Positions 45,794 through 55,381 of a DNA stretch of 64,000 bases are shown piece by piece (within the stretch, counting starts at the first letter, position 1; each line of letters begins with the position of its first letter). The translations under genes were made by a program, and so were the position numbers. Origin of the DNA: Demequina capsici (GTDB lineage Bacteria > Actinomycetota > Actinomycetes > Actinomycetales > Demequinaceae); assembly GCF_032102965.1 (NCBI RefSeq), contig NZ_CP134880.1, positions 806,001-870,000 of the forward strand, read 5' to 3'. The notes under the pieces were generated by a model. It ran no database searches. It was not told the DNA's origin and worked only from the letters and a program-made list of their open reading frames with translations.

Positions 45794-47938
45794 GTGAATA
45801 CCAGAACCATCCCCATGAAGGGGCGCATCGGCCTGCTCGCCGCCGCGTCCCTCCTCGCCGCCATCCTCGTGGCCGTGCCAGCCCAGGCGGCGCTGCCCAC
45901 GTTGCCGTGGAACCCGACCGACGGCGTCGCCGACACCAACGCCACCATCCAGACCGTGCCTGACCTGTCCGGGAACTCGAAGGAGCTCGGGCCCAAGAAC
46001 GGCAACGTCTACAAGCTCCAGACCATCAACACGACGCCCCTGCCGGTGCTCGACTACACGAACCCGAACGCAGGCACCGACTTCACCCAGATCCGCATCG
46101 ACTCCGCGACCGTCAACGGCGACGTATGGGGCTACTTCGCCTTCACCATCGAGTCGTTCACGACCGGGCAGTCGGCGTGGGAGTTCATGTCCGACCCGGC
46201 TCCCGCCGGATGCGACTACTCGCAACCGAACTCCTACCTGATCGCCCACTGCAACCCCTGGGCCAACCGGCAGGCCGGCGACTTCTTCATCGTCGCCGAC
46301 TACCAGGGCAACGGGGTCAGCCTGGGCTACCGCGTGTGGCAGGACGCAGGCGGCGGGGCGCTCACGCTCGGCCCTCTCACGGCCATCCCCGCCGACCATG
46401 GGGACGGTGGCGTCAACACCGCGACCGGCTACGTCGAGATGGCGGTGAACCTGACGCAGGCCGTCTTCGGTGGTGCCCAGCGGTGCACGAGCATCGGCAA
46501 CATCATCCCGAGCACGCTGACGGGCAACTCCGACAACGCGGACTACAAGGACGTCGTGCTCGCAGACCTGACGGCCACGACGGCCATCTCCAACTGCGGC
46601 TCTGTCACGATCTCCAAGGTCCTGAACTCCTCGCACACCTACGACGACACCTACCAGTACACGCTCGATCGTGCGGGCGCGGACATGCGCTACGCGGCCG
46701 ACACGAGCACAGGCAACCCTGCCAACGACGACACCGGGTACGTCGTGCCCGGCGCCAACGGGGCAGCAGGGACGGCAGTGACGGAGACGAGGCTCATCGC
46801 AGGCACCGACTACACGCTGACCGAGCTGATCGGGGCGGGCACGGACACCGTGACCTCCACCGAGCTCGTCAGCATCATCTGCACGCCTGAGGGCGGCAGC
46901 CCCATCGACCTCTCCACCGCGACCTACTTCCCGGTGGACGTCGGAAAGACCACGGCATGCGTCATCACCAACAAGGAGCGCGCAGGCACGCTCACGGTGT
47001 ACAAGGACGTCCAGAACGACAATGGAGGCTCGGCCACGTACGCCGACTTCGCCTTCGCGCTGGTCGGCCACGTGGGCACCTACTCGTGGGATCCTGACGC
47101 CGCCGACCTCGACAACGAGGACGGCGTGAAGTCGCTCACCCTCCCGGCAGGCACCTACACCGCCCAGGAGAGCACGGTCGCCACGGGCTACACCGAGGAC
47201 AACTCCGACTGCGTGGACGTCGTCGTCCCTGCGGGCGGCACGGCCTCGTGCACCATCGTCAACACCGACGATCCTGCAGCGCTCACGGTGGACAAGGTGG
47301 TCGACAACCACGCCGGAGGCGCGGCAGCGGCCGCGGACTTCTCCGTGACGCTCAAGGACTCGACGCCGGCGACCATCGGAAGCCAGTCCTTCGTCAACGA
47401 TGACGGCACCACCCTCACCGGGTCCACGGAGTTCTCTCCGCTGAACGTCGGAACCTACGACGTGACCGAGGACGGCGCCGTGTGGGTCACCGACCACTGG
47501 CAGATCACCAAGGGCGGCGTCGTCTACTACGTCACCTACAGCGACTGCAGCGCCATCTCGCTCGGACTCGGCGGCAGCGGCACCTGCACCGTGACCAACA
47601 CGGCGCAGCCCGCGTCGCCGGGGGCCACCACCGCGCAGTCGTGGGTCCTGCACGACTCGGTGACCTTCACCGGGGTGCGGTCGGGCGCACCGAACGCTCC
47701 GACACAGGTCACGTTCGGCCTCTACACCGACTCCGCATGCAGCGGCTCACCGGTAGGCGAGGAGACCGTGGACCTCACCGGCAACCAGGCGGCGACCGCC
47801 ACGGGTGTCACCATCACGTCGCTCACGCCGAACGACACCTTCTACTGGAAGGTCGTGCGGCCGGCGGACGACTACAACAACGCGGTCACGTACTGCAACG
47901 AGTCCACGCAGATCATCGCGGACGACTCGGTGAACTAG
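45794..47938 (+). CDS. Secreted SpaA/DUF5979-like repeat protein without wall anchor
   Basis: 714 aa. The signal peptide (MKGRIGLLAAASLLAAILVA...) is cut after AQA near residue 33. Residues about 35-270 form an N-terminal domain of unknown fold. Then three beta domains of the DUF5979/prealbumin-like type follow: near 275-395 (VTISKVLNSSHTYDDTYQYT), 397-490 (GTLTVYKDVQNDNGGSATYA) and 495-610 (ALTVDKVVDNHAGGAAAAAD). Each ends in a CxVTNT or CTIVNT strand. A final Ig-like domain ends the protein at DDSVN. There is no LPxTG/LAxTG, hydrophobic tail or basic tail. A weak GAGGGG site precedes the GTG at 45794. It is probably structural or adhesive. Confidence 0.82.
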   Translation: MNTRTIPMKGRIGLLAAASLLAAILVAVPAQAALPTLPWNPTDGVADTNATIQTVPDLSGNSKELGPKNGNVYKLQTINTTPLPVLDYTNPNAGTDFTQIRIDSATVNGDVWGYFAFTIESFTTGQSAWEFMSDPAPAGCDYSQPNSYLIAHCNPWANRQAGDFFIVADYQGNGVSLGYRVWQDAGGGALTLGPLTAIPADHGDGGVNTATGYVEMAVNLTQAVFGGAQRCTSIGNIIPSTLTGNSDNADYKDVVLADLTATTAISNCGSVTISKVLNSSHTYDDTYQYTLDRAGADMRYAADTSTGNPANDDTGYVVPGANGAAGTAVTETRLIAGTDYTLTELIGAGTDTVTSTELVSIICTPEGGSPIDLSTATYFPVDVGKTTACVITNKERAGTLTVYKDVQNDNGGSATYADFAFALVGHVGTYSWDPDAADLDNEDGVKSLTLPAGTYTAQESTVATGYTEDNSDCVDVVVPAGGTASCTIVNTDDPAALTVDKVVDNHAGGAAAAADFSVTLKDSTPATIGSQSFVNDDGTTLTGSTEFSPLNVGTYDVTEDGAVWVTDHWQITKGGVVYYVTYSDCSAISLGLGGSGTCTVTNTAQPASPGATTAQSWVLHDSVTFTGVRSGAPNAPTQVTFGLYTDSACSGSPVGEETVDLTGNQAATATGVTITSLTPNDTFYWKVVRPADDYNNAVTYCNESTQIIADDSVN

Positions 47939-48057
47939 CAGGGAGGAGCACAGGCCTGCTGCGGCGCTGAGGAGCTGAGGCCCGCCGCGCAGCGGTCGGG
48001 CTGGGCGTGGTGGTCCTTTCCGGATTCTCCGCCACCCACCCGGTCCGGCCGTGACAG

Positions 48058-48096
48058 CACGAGGGCCGGGACCCATGTCAGGTCCCGGCCCTCGTG
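48058..48096. terminator. Bidirectional intrinsic terminator
   Basis: A 16-bp perfect stem: left arm CACGAGGGCCGGGACC, right arm GGTCCCGGCCCTCGTG, loop of 7. It separates the convergent surface-protein gene and second pepN. Confidence 0.9.
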
Positions 48097-48137
48097 GCGC
48101 GCCCAGCAGCGTGCTGGGCGATCGCGCGTGATGCGGA

Positions 48138-50744
48138 TCAGCCCTCGTACGCCGCGTCTGCCGCCTGGTTCACAAGCGCGCGGCGCACGCCGTCGCTCCC
48201 TTCGCGTACCAGGCGCTTCAGCGCGTCGTGCGCGTCGGCGTTGGCCTCGATCCATGCGAAGGCCTTGTCCTGCAGGTCGGGCACGCGCCCCGCGAGCTCG
48301 ACGGGGTAGAGGCCCTCGATGAGGTTGGTCGCCATCTCGTTCGTCTTGTCCGAGTAGATGCGACGCAGCATCGCGAAGTACTGGTCCACGAAGGGCTCCA
48401 GCAGGGTGGTGTCGTGCACCGTGGAGAAGCCTGCGGTCGCGGCGAACTGCAACGCGTTCGGCATGTCCTCGCCCTCGGCAGCGTTCACGAGCGCGTCCCA
48501 CGTGGCCTGCTTTGCCTCGGGGGTGGCGACGGCGGCGCGAGCCGTGGCGGCGCGGCGCTGGCCGGATGCCGTCGCGTCGTTGCTGAGCTGCAGCTCGATC
48601 GCCAGCTCGCCCACCCGGCCGCCTGCGGCGAGCGCCGTCAGCAGATCCCACGTGAGGTCGGCGTCGAGAGGCAGGCCCTCGAGCGTCGCCTTGCCGTCGA
48701 TCAGCGCCTGCAGCGTGTCGAGCTGGACGTCGTCGGTGGCCAACGATGCGAAGGCTCGCACGAACTGCAGCTGGTTGTCGGACCCGGCCTCGGCTCCCAA
48801 CGCGAGCGACCAGAGCGTGGCGGCGGCGGACCGCGTCGCCTCCTCCGAGGCGGACGGGGCTACGTACAGCGACAGCGCCGTGTCGAGCTGGCGCAGCAGC
48901 GTCAGCACCACGGTGGACTGGTCCTCGGTGGCGATGCAGCCGAGGACCAGGTCGGCGAACCGGCGTGCGGGCATCTCCCCGTCGCGGGTCATGTCCCACG
49001 CGGCGGACAGCACCATGGAGCGGGGCATCGCGTCCGTGAAGGCGCCGACGTGCTTGACGGCGGTGGCGAGCGACACGTCGTCCAGGCGGACCTTCGCGTA
49101 CGCGAGGTCGCCGTCGTTCACCAGGATGAGCGCCGGACGGCGGATGCCCACGAGCGCCGGGATCTCGGTGCGCGGGCCGTCGACGTCGACCTCGACATAG
49201 GCGGTGCGCTTGAGCGTCGCCTCGCCCGCGTCGTCCGAGACGACGTCGTAGGCGCCGATGCCGACACGGTGCGGTCGCTGCGTGGGCCACTCCGCGGGGA
49301 CCTCCTGCAGCACGGAGAACGCGGCGATCTCGCCGTTGCTGTCCTCCTCGATCACGGGGCGGAGCGTGGTGACGCCGGCCTTCTGCAGCCACACGTCCGA
49401 CCACGCGGACAGGTCGCGTCCCGAGGCGGCCTCGAGCTCGACCAGCAGGTCCGTGAGCACGGCGTTCGAGTGGTGGTGCTTGCGGAAGTACTCCTGGACT
49501 CCGGCGAAGAACTCGTCCTGGCCCACGTAGGCGACCAGCTGGCGCAGGACCGACGCGCCCTTCGCGTACGTGATGCCGTCGAAGTTGACCTCGACGTCCT
49601 CGAGATCGCGGATCTCGGCCATGATCGGGTGGGTCGAGGGCAGCTGGTCCTGACGGTAGGCCCACGACTTCTCGAGAGAGTTGAACGTGACCCACGCGTC
49701 GGAGTACCTGGTGGCCTCAGCGGCGCACAGGGTGGACATGAACTCCGCGAACGACTCGTTGAGCCACAGGTCGTTCCACCAGCGCATGGTGACCAGGTCG
49801 CCGAACCACATGTGCGCCAGCTCGTGCAGCACGGTGATGGTGCGCCGCTCCACGCGCGCCTGCGCGGTCTTGGAACGGAACACGTAGTCCTCGAGGAACG
49901 TGACGCAGCCCGCGTTCTCCATGGCGCCCGCGTTGAACTCGGGCACGAAGATCTGGTCGTACTTCTCGAACGGGTAGTCCATCTGGAACTTCTCCTCGTA
50001 GAACGAGAAGCCCTTCTGGGTGTCGTCCAGGATCACGTCCGCGTCCAGGAACTCCGCGAGCGCCTTGCGGCAGTACACATTCGCGCTCAGCGTGCCCTTG
50101 CGGGACTCCACCGAGCCCTGGACCTCGTGGTACGGGCCTGCGACGATCGCGGTCACGTAGCACGGGATGCGGGTGGTGGGGGAGAAGGACCAGCGCGCGA
50201 CGTCGCGCGACGTGCCCGCGATCTCGATCGTCCCGTCGGCCGCCTCCTTCGTCGAAGGAGAGTTGGACAGCACGTGCCAGTGCGCGGGGGCCGTCACCGT
50301 GAACGTGAACGACGCCTTGAGGTCCGGCTGCTCGAAGACCGCGAAGACGCGTCGCGTGTCCGCCACCTCGAACTGCGAGTACAGGTACACCTCCCCATCC
50401 TCTGGGTCGACGAAGCGGTGCAGGCCCTCGCCCGTGTTCATGTACGCGCAGTCGGCGACGACGGTCAGCTCGTTCTGTGCCGCGAGGCCGGGCAGGGAGA
50501 TGCGGCTGTCCACGAAGTGCGCGGCGGGATCCAGCGGCTGCCCGTTCAGGGTGATGCTCAGCACCGAGGGCGCGATCAGGTCGATGAACGTCGACTCCCC
50601 GGGGGTGGCGGAGAAGCGGACGGTGGAGGTGGACCGGAACGTCGTCTCGGAGGTGGTGAGATCGAGCTCGATGTCGTAGCCGTCGGTGGTGACGACGGCG
50701 GCGCGGGCCTCGGCCTCGGCGCGGGTGAGGTTGGTACCTGGCAT
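48138..50744 (-). CDS. pepN: Aminopeptidase N (M1 family), copy 2
   Basis: 868 aa, full length, with GAMENAG, HELAHMWFGDLVTMRWWNDL and LNESFAEF as the intact active site near residue 305. Copy 1 lies 2.7 kb away on the same strand; the two align from end to end but with many differences, so this is an old duplication. The start MPGTNLTRAEAEARAAVV corresponds to copy 1. Both catalyse removal of N-terminal residues; different specificity is likely but not readable here. Confidence 0.95.
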   Translation of the reverse strand: MPGTNLTRAEAEARAAVVTTDGYDIELDLTTSETTFRSTSTVRFSATPGESTFIDLIAPSVLSITLNGQPLDPAAHFVDSRISLPGLAAQNELTVVADCAYMNTGEGLHRFVDPEDGEVYLYSQFEVADTRRVFAVFEQPDLKASFTFTVTAPAHWHVLSNSPSTKEAADGTIEIAGTSRDVARWSFSPTTRIPCYVTAIVAGPYHEVQGSVESRKGTLSANVYCRKALAEFLDADVILDDTQKGFSFYEEKFQMDYPFEKYDQIFVPEFNAGAMENAGCVTFLEDYVFRSKTAQARVERRTITVLHELAHMWFGDLVTMRWWNDLWLNESFAEFMSTLCAAEATRYSDAWVTFNSLEKSWAYRQDQLPSTHPIMAEIRDLEDVEVNFDGITYAKGASVLRQLVAYVGQDEFFAGVQEYFRKHHHSNAVLTDLLVELEAASGRDLSAWSDVWLQKAGVTTLRPVIEEDSNGEIAAFSVLQEVPAEWPTQRPHRVGIGAYDVVSDDAGEATLKRTAYVEVDVDGPRTEIPALVGIRRPALILVNDGDLAYAKVRLDDVSLATAVKHVGAFTDAMPRSMVLSAAWDMTRDGEMPARRFADLVLGCIATEDQSTVVLTLLRQLDTALSLYVAPSASEEATRSAAATLWSLALGAEAGSDNQLQFVRAFASLATDDVQLDTLQALIDGKATLEGLPLDADLTWDLLTALAAGGRVGELAIELQLSNDATASGQRRAATARAAVATPEAKQATWDALVNAAEGEDMPNALQFAATAGFSTVHDTTLLEPFVDQYFAMLRRIYSDKTNEMATNLIEGLYPVELAGRVPDLQDKAFAWIEANADAHDALKRLVREGSDGVRRALVNQAADAAYEG

Positions 50745-50869
50745 ACGCGGATTCTGTCATGACCAGGTGACAAGGGTGTGTCGGATGCGCGCGTAGGCTG
50801 AACGCGGCCCTGGCACCGCCCGGCAGGGCGCGCCGCGCACGGCGGGCGTCAGTCGAGGGAGGGCACCGG

Positions 50870-52141
50870 ATGCGGCCGCGGTGGTCACGAGCATGGTGGT
50901 GGGGGCTCGTCCCCGTGGGTGTCCTCCTCTTCGCCGCGACGGTGCTGCGCGCGCCGATCGCGGTCGTCGCCCCCCTCGTGTCCGACATCCAGGCGGAGCT
51001 CCATCTGGACGCCCCGACGGCCGGGCTGCTCACGTCGATCCCGGCGCTGTGCTTCGGCCTGCTCACCCCCGCGGCGTCGTGGCTGCTCGGGCGGGTGGGC
51101 ATCAACCACGGGATGCTGTACTGCCTCGGCGGCATCGTCGTCGGCTCCGTGGTGCGCTCGTTCGCGGGGCTGGCCGGACTGCTCGCGGGCACCGTCGTCA
51201 TCGGGGCGGCGCTCGCGATCGGGAACATCGCCGTGCCGATGCTGATCGGACGGCAGTTCAGGCATCGCGCCGCGCTGCTCATGAGCGCGTACTCCGCGAG
51301 CGTCAACATCATGGTGGCGTTCGTCACGGCGACCGCGGTGCCGATCGCGCTCGTCACGGGCTGGCGATGGGCGTCGGCCTGGGTGGGCGTGCTCGTCGGC
51401 GCGATGGCGCTGGTGCTGTGGATCGTGGTCTACCCGCCCGGCGTGCGGGGCGCCAGCGCCAAGGTGCGGCGCCTCGCGGGACTCGAGGAGGCTGCGCCGA
51501 GCATGACGCGCGGGAGCCGCGCCGGCGCGCCTGTGCGCGCGATCGGGCGCTGGCGCTTCGTGTGGCTGCTGCAGATCGCGTTCGCCGGCCACACCGTGTC
51601 CTACTTCTCGATGACGGCGTGGCTGCCGCTCGCGCTCGCGGACGAGCAGGGGCTCGGCGCTGCAGGGGCAGGCGTCGCGTCGTCGGTCTTCCAGGCCGCA
51701 GGGATCATCGGCCCGTTCCTGGTGCCGGTGCTCGTGGGCCCGTTGAGGTGGAGCCAGCCGCGCACGCTCGGCGTGATCGCCGCAGGGTGGCTGATGCTCC
51801 CGCTCGGCCTGCTTGCGGCACCGGGCTGGTGGCTGCTGTGGACCACGGTGGGAGGCCTCGCGCAGGGGGCCTTCTTCACCGCGCTGTTCCTGTCCGTGGT
51901 GCTGCGCTCCCGCGACGTCGACGAGAACCGCAGGATCACCACCCGCGTGCAGGTGGCCGGCTACACGGCTGCGGCGACAGGACCGGTCCTCGCAGGGCTC
52001 ATCTACGAGCGCACGTCCGGCTGGACCATTCCGTTCGCGTTCGTGCTGGGGGTGCTCGCCGTCGGCTCGGTCGCGGCGGTGGCGTCCGCCCGCGACCGGT
52101 CGGAGCCCGCGGACGAGGAGCAACCTCCCGCGCAGGCGTAA
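50870..52141 (+). CDS. MFS transporter, CynX/NimT-like
   Basis: A 423-aa permease with about twelve helices. The N-terminus LRAPIAVVAPLVSDIQAELH and SIPALCFGLLTPAASWLLGR match the CynX/NimT (cyanate and nitroimidazole) branch of the major facilitator family, in which RxPIxxxGPLL is a hallmark near helix 1. GAGGGAGG precedes the ATG at good spacing. The substrate is unknown. The esterase gene follows 46 bp later and may be co-transcribed. Confidence 0.9.
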   Translation: MRPRWSRAWWWGLVPVGVLLFAATVLRAPIAVVAPLVSDIQAELHLDAPTAGLLTSIPALCFGLLTPAASWLLGRVGINHGMLYCLGGIVVGSVVRSFAGLAGLLAGTVVIGAALAIGNIAVPMLIGRQFRHRAALLMSAYSASVNIMVAFVTATAVPIALVTGWRWASAWVGVLVGAMALVLWIVVYPPGVRGASAKVRRLAGLEEAAPSMTRGSRAGAPVRAIGRWRFVWLLQIAFAGHTVSYFSMTAWLPLALADEQGLGAAGAGVASSVFQAAGIIGPFLVPVLVGPLRWSQPRTLGVIAAGWLMLPLGLLAAPGWWLLWTTVGGLAQGAFFTALFLSVVLRSRDVDENRRITTRVQVAGYTAAATGPVLAGLIYERTSGWTIPFAFVLGVLAVGSVAAVASARDRSEPADEEQPPAQA

Positions 52142-52187
52142 CCTGACAGCAGGGGTCATCAACGCTGAGCAACCGGGAGGTTCCGTC

Positions 52188-53513
52188 ATGCCCGATGCCA
52201 CCGCTCGACGGGTGGACACGCCGCTGGGTCCGATCCTCGCGCACCGCGACGGGGACCTGTGGCGCGCACGCGGCGTCCCGTACGCAAGTGCCGACCGCTT
52301 CCAGCGCCCATCGCCCGTGGCGCCGTGGAGGCGTCCGTTCGACGCGGCGACGCCCGCGCCGGTGAGCCCGCAGAGGGTGGACGGCCTCATGGAGTCCGTC
52401 AGCCCCGGGTACGTGGACCGCCTGGGCGTCGACGAGCACTGCCAGCGGGTCTCGGTGACCTGGCCCGCGGGCGCGGGCGACGAGCCGCTGCCCGTGATCG
52501 TCTGGATCCACGGCGGCAGCTACCTGACGGGCGGCGGCGACCTGGAGGGCTTCGACCCTGCGCTGATGGTGCGGGAGCAGCGGGTGATCGTCGTCGCCGT
52601 CACCTACCGGCTGGGACTGCTCGGCTGGCTGGGAGACGACCGCTTCGCGCCCGCGAACCTGGGACTGCTGGACATCATCGAGGCGTTGCGCTGGGTGCGC
52701 ACCTGCATCGAGGGGTTCGGGGGCGACCCCACCCGCGTCACGGCGATGGGCCAGTCCGCCGGCGGCGACGCGATCACCGCGCTCATGGCCGTGCCGGAGG
52801 CAAGAGGACTGTTCCGCCGGGCCATCGTGCAGTCAGCGCCGCTCGGGATCGGTGACCGCCGAGGCGCGATGCAGCGCGCGATGCTCAAGGCCGTCCACCC
52901 CGTGGACACCGCCATGAGCGTCGACGACGTCCTGCACGCGAACGCGGAGATCTACCGGGTGTCCCGCAAGCACGGGCTCAAGGGGCTGATGCCGTACGGG
53001 CCGCAGTGGGGCCGGTACCCGCTGCCGCCCGAGTCGGGAAGGGACGCGGCGACCGCTGCGTCGCGCGACGTGGACCTGCTGATGGGCCACATGTCCGACG
53101 AGGGCGTCGTCGTGGGCGCGGCGCTGCCCGCGCTGGGCAAGGCGTTCCAGGCTCCCGTGGTCGGCGGCGCCGTGCGGCACGCGGTCGCGGGCTCGCTGCA
53201 GGCGGCGGTGTACGAGAAGGGCGCCGCGCGCTTCGTCGAGGCGCATCGGCGGGCGGGAGGCAACGCGGTCCAGTACCTGCTCGGCTGGAAGGCGACGGGT
53301 TCGGCGATCGCGGACGGCCATGGCATGGACATCCCGGTGCTGCTCGGCGATCCCGACGCATGGGTCCGCACCGAGGGACTGCGGCACGAGAGCCCCGATC
53401 GCATCCGACGCGTCGGCACCGCGATCCGGCAGGTGTGGGGCGACTTCGCGCGCGGAGGAAGGGTCGCTCCCGAGTCCGCCGCGGCAGCGTCCGAGTGGCT
53501 GCGCCTGAGCTGA
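52188..53513 (+). CDS. Type-B carboxylesterase (alpha/beta hydrolase)
   Basis: 441 aa, somewhat shorter than the usual 500. The N-terminal RVDTPLGPILAHRDGDLWRA and VPYASADRFQRP start, oxyanion loop WIHGGSYLTGGG, and nucleophile elbow GQSAGGDAI with Ser190 are clear. The acid and His of the triad are not securely placed, because the C-terminal half is reduced. It would hydrolyse carboxylic esters of unknown identity. GGGAGG precedes the ATG at 52188; the frame is open upstream within the MFS gene but only as shadow. Confidence 0.88.
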   Translation: MPDATARRVDTPLGPILAHRDGDLWRARGVPYASADRFQRPSPVAPWRRPFDAATPAPVSPQRVDGLMESVSPGYVDRLGVDEHCQRVSVTWPAGAGDEPLPVIVWIHGGSYLTGGGDLEGFDPALMVREQRVIVVAVTYRLGLLGWLGDDRFAPANLGLLDIIEALRWVRTCIEGFGGDPTRVTAMGQSAGGDAITALMAVPEARGLFRRAIVQSAPLGIGDRRGAMQRAMLKAVHPVDTAMSVDDVLHANAEIYRVSRKHGLKGLMPYGPQWGRYPLPPESGRDAATAASRDVDLLMGHMSDEGVVVGAALPALGKAFQAPVVGGAVRHAVAGSLQAAVYEKGAARFVEAHRRAGGNAVQYLLGWKATGSAIADGHGMDIPVLLGDPDAWVRTEGLRHESPDRIRRVGTAIRQVWGDFARGGRVAPESAAAASEWLRLS

Positions 53514-53631
53514 CCGGCACCGCCGGGCGGGCATAACGAGCGCCCCCGATCCCGTTGCACCTGGTGGCGGTGCGATCGACCGCCACGCCGGCCCCCGCGT
53601 CGGCGGCATGCGACCGCTGAGGAGGACGACG

Positions 53632-55377
53632 ATGGTGCACGCGGCCGAACGTGACATCCCCACCTCGCCGCTGCGCGACCACGCGTTCGGGGCCGACGGC
53701 GAGCGGGGGATGGTGATAGGGCCGGACGGCGCGATCGTGTGGATGTGCGCGCCTCGCTGGGACTCGGACGCGGTCTTCTCACGGCTGCTCGGCGGCAGAG
53801 GCGCGTTCACCGTGCGACCCAGGTCTGCGCCGCGGGTGTGGGGCGGCAGGTATGAGCCGCGCAGCCTCGTCTGGCGTCATCGCTGGTCCACCACGGACGG
53901 CCCGTTCGAATGCAGCGACGCGCTCGCATACCCGGGCGACGATGACACGGCGATCGTGCTGCGACGCCTCGAGTCGACCGGAGCCTCGCCGCACCTGGTG
54001 GACGTCTCTCTCGCGCCCCGCGCGGGCTTCGGCGTGGACGACGCGACCGGCGCGACCTGCGTCGACGGCGTCTGGACGTGGCGTACGGGCCACCTGCATG
54101 TGCGCGTGACGGGGCTTCCCTCCGCGGTCATGAGCGCCGACGGTGAGCTCACGGCGCTGCTGGAGGTGCCGGCAGGCGGTCGCGTCGATGTGGTCCTGGA
54201 GCTGTCCACCTCGCCCCGGTCGGGCCCGGTCGACGCCGACGCGCTGTGGGCCGCGACACGTGCACGCTGGCACGAGGTGGTGCCCCAGGTGACGGGCACC
54301 GCCGCGGACGCGGACGTGGAGCGCTTCTACGCCGTCGCCCACGGACTCACCAGCCGGCACGGCGGGATGGTGGCCGCAGCGACCACGGGCCTGCCCGAGC
54401 AGCTCGCGGGCAGCCGCAACTACGACTACCGCTACGCGTGGGTGCGCGACCAGTGCTTCGCCGGCCTGGCGGACTCGGCCGCCGGCGGGCACAGGCTGCT
54501 CGACTCCGCAGTCGCCTTCATCGCCGCGCGCCTGCGAACGGACGGTGCCAGCCTCCGGCCTGCGTACACGGTCACCGGGGAGCCCGTGCCTGACGAGCGG
54601 CCGCTGCCCGTGCCCGGATATCCCGGGGCCACGCCGATCGCGGGCAACCACGCCAACGCGCAGTTCCAGCTCGACGCGTTCGGCGAGGTGCTCCTCCTCT
54701 TCGCACGTGCGGCCCGCGCGGGGCGGTTGGACGATGCCGGCTGGGAGGCGGCGCGGATCGCCGCCGACGCGATCGCGGCACGATGGGACGAGCCCGACGC
54801 AGGCATCTGGGAGCTCGAGGACCGCTGGTGGACCCACTCGCGGCTCATCTGCGTGTCCGGGCTGCGGGCCATCGCCGACGAGGCTCCGCCCGAGCCGGCG
54901 CGCGAGTGGCGGGCGCTCGCGCGCAGCATCGAGGCGCGCGTGGACGACGAGTGCGTGACGCCGGACGGCAGGTGGGGACGCGCGGCAGACGACGCACGGC
55001 TGGATGTGGCGCTGCTGCTGCCCGCGATCAGGGGTGGCGTGGACGCCCGCGCGGAGGTCAACGCACGCACGCTCGACGCCGTGCTCGCCGACCTGGTGCA
55101 TGACGGCCACGCATACCGCTTCAGGCACGGCGAGATCCCCTTGGGCGAGGCTGAGGGCGCCTTCCTGCTGTGCGAGGCGACGCTCGCGCTCGCGCTCGTG
55201 CGCCTCGGCAGGCGCGAGGAGGCGGTGCGCTGGTTCGAACGGGTGCGCGGCTGCGTCACCGTGGCGGGACTGTACTCCGAGGAATGGGACCCCGAGGAGC
55301 GACAGCTGCGGGGGAACATCCCCCAGGCGTTCGTGCACGCGCTCGTCGCGCAGGCAGCTGTCGAGCTCGGCCGCTGA
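53632..55377 (+). CDS. Glycoside hydrolase family 15 protein (glucoamylase/trehalase-like)
   Basis: 581 aa. An N-terminal beta domain (about 1-200) is followed by the (alpha/alpha)6 barrel starting GSRNYDYRYAWVRDQCF. GIWELEDRWWTHSRLICVSG holds the general acid Glu region, and YSEEWDPEERQLRGNIPQAF the second Glu and the GNIPQA motif. Actinobacterial members act on alpha-glucans or trehalose. GAGGAGGA lies 5 bases before the ATG at 53632; an in-frame ATG at 53608 is less well placed. It may work with malQ, 11 kb away, in glucan use. Confidence 0.9.
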   Translation: MVHAAERDIPTSPLRDHAFGADGERGMVIGPDGAIVWMCAPRWDSDAVFSRLLGGRGAFTVRPRSAPRVWGGRYEPRSLVWRHRWSTTDGPFECSDALAYPGDDDTAIVLRRLESTGASPHLVDVSLAPRAGFGVDDATGATCVDGVWTWRTGHLHVRVTGLPSAVMSADGELTALLEVPAGGRVDVVLELSTSPRSGPVDADALWAATRARWHEVVPQVTGTAADADVERFYAVAHGLTSRHGGMVAAATTGLPEQLAGSRNYDYRYAWVRDQCFAGLADSAAGGHRLLDSAVAFIAARLRTDGASLRPAYTVTGEPVPDERPLPVPGYPGATPIAGNHANAQFQLDAFGEVLLLFARAARAGRLDDAGWEAARIAADAIAARWDEPDAGIWELEDRWWTHSRLICVSGLRAIADEAPPEPAREWRALARSIEARVDDECVTPDGRWGRAADDARLDVALLLPAIRGGVDARAEVNARTLDAVLADLVHDGHAYRFRHGEIPLGEAEGAFLLCEATLALALVRLGRREEAVRWFERVRGCVTVAGLYSEEWDPEERQLRGNIPQAFVHALVAQAAVELGR

Positions 55378-55381
55378 GCGG

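Noticed and set aside
47935..48057. A frameshifted wall-anchor tail after the DUF5979-like gene
   Set aside because: No LPxTG or hydrophobic helix is found in any frame after the stop.
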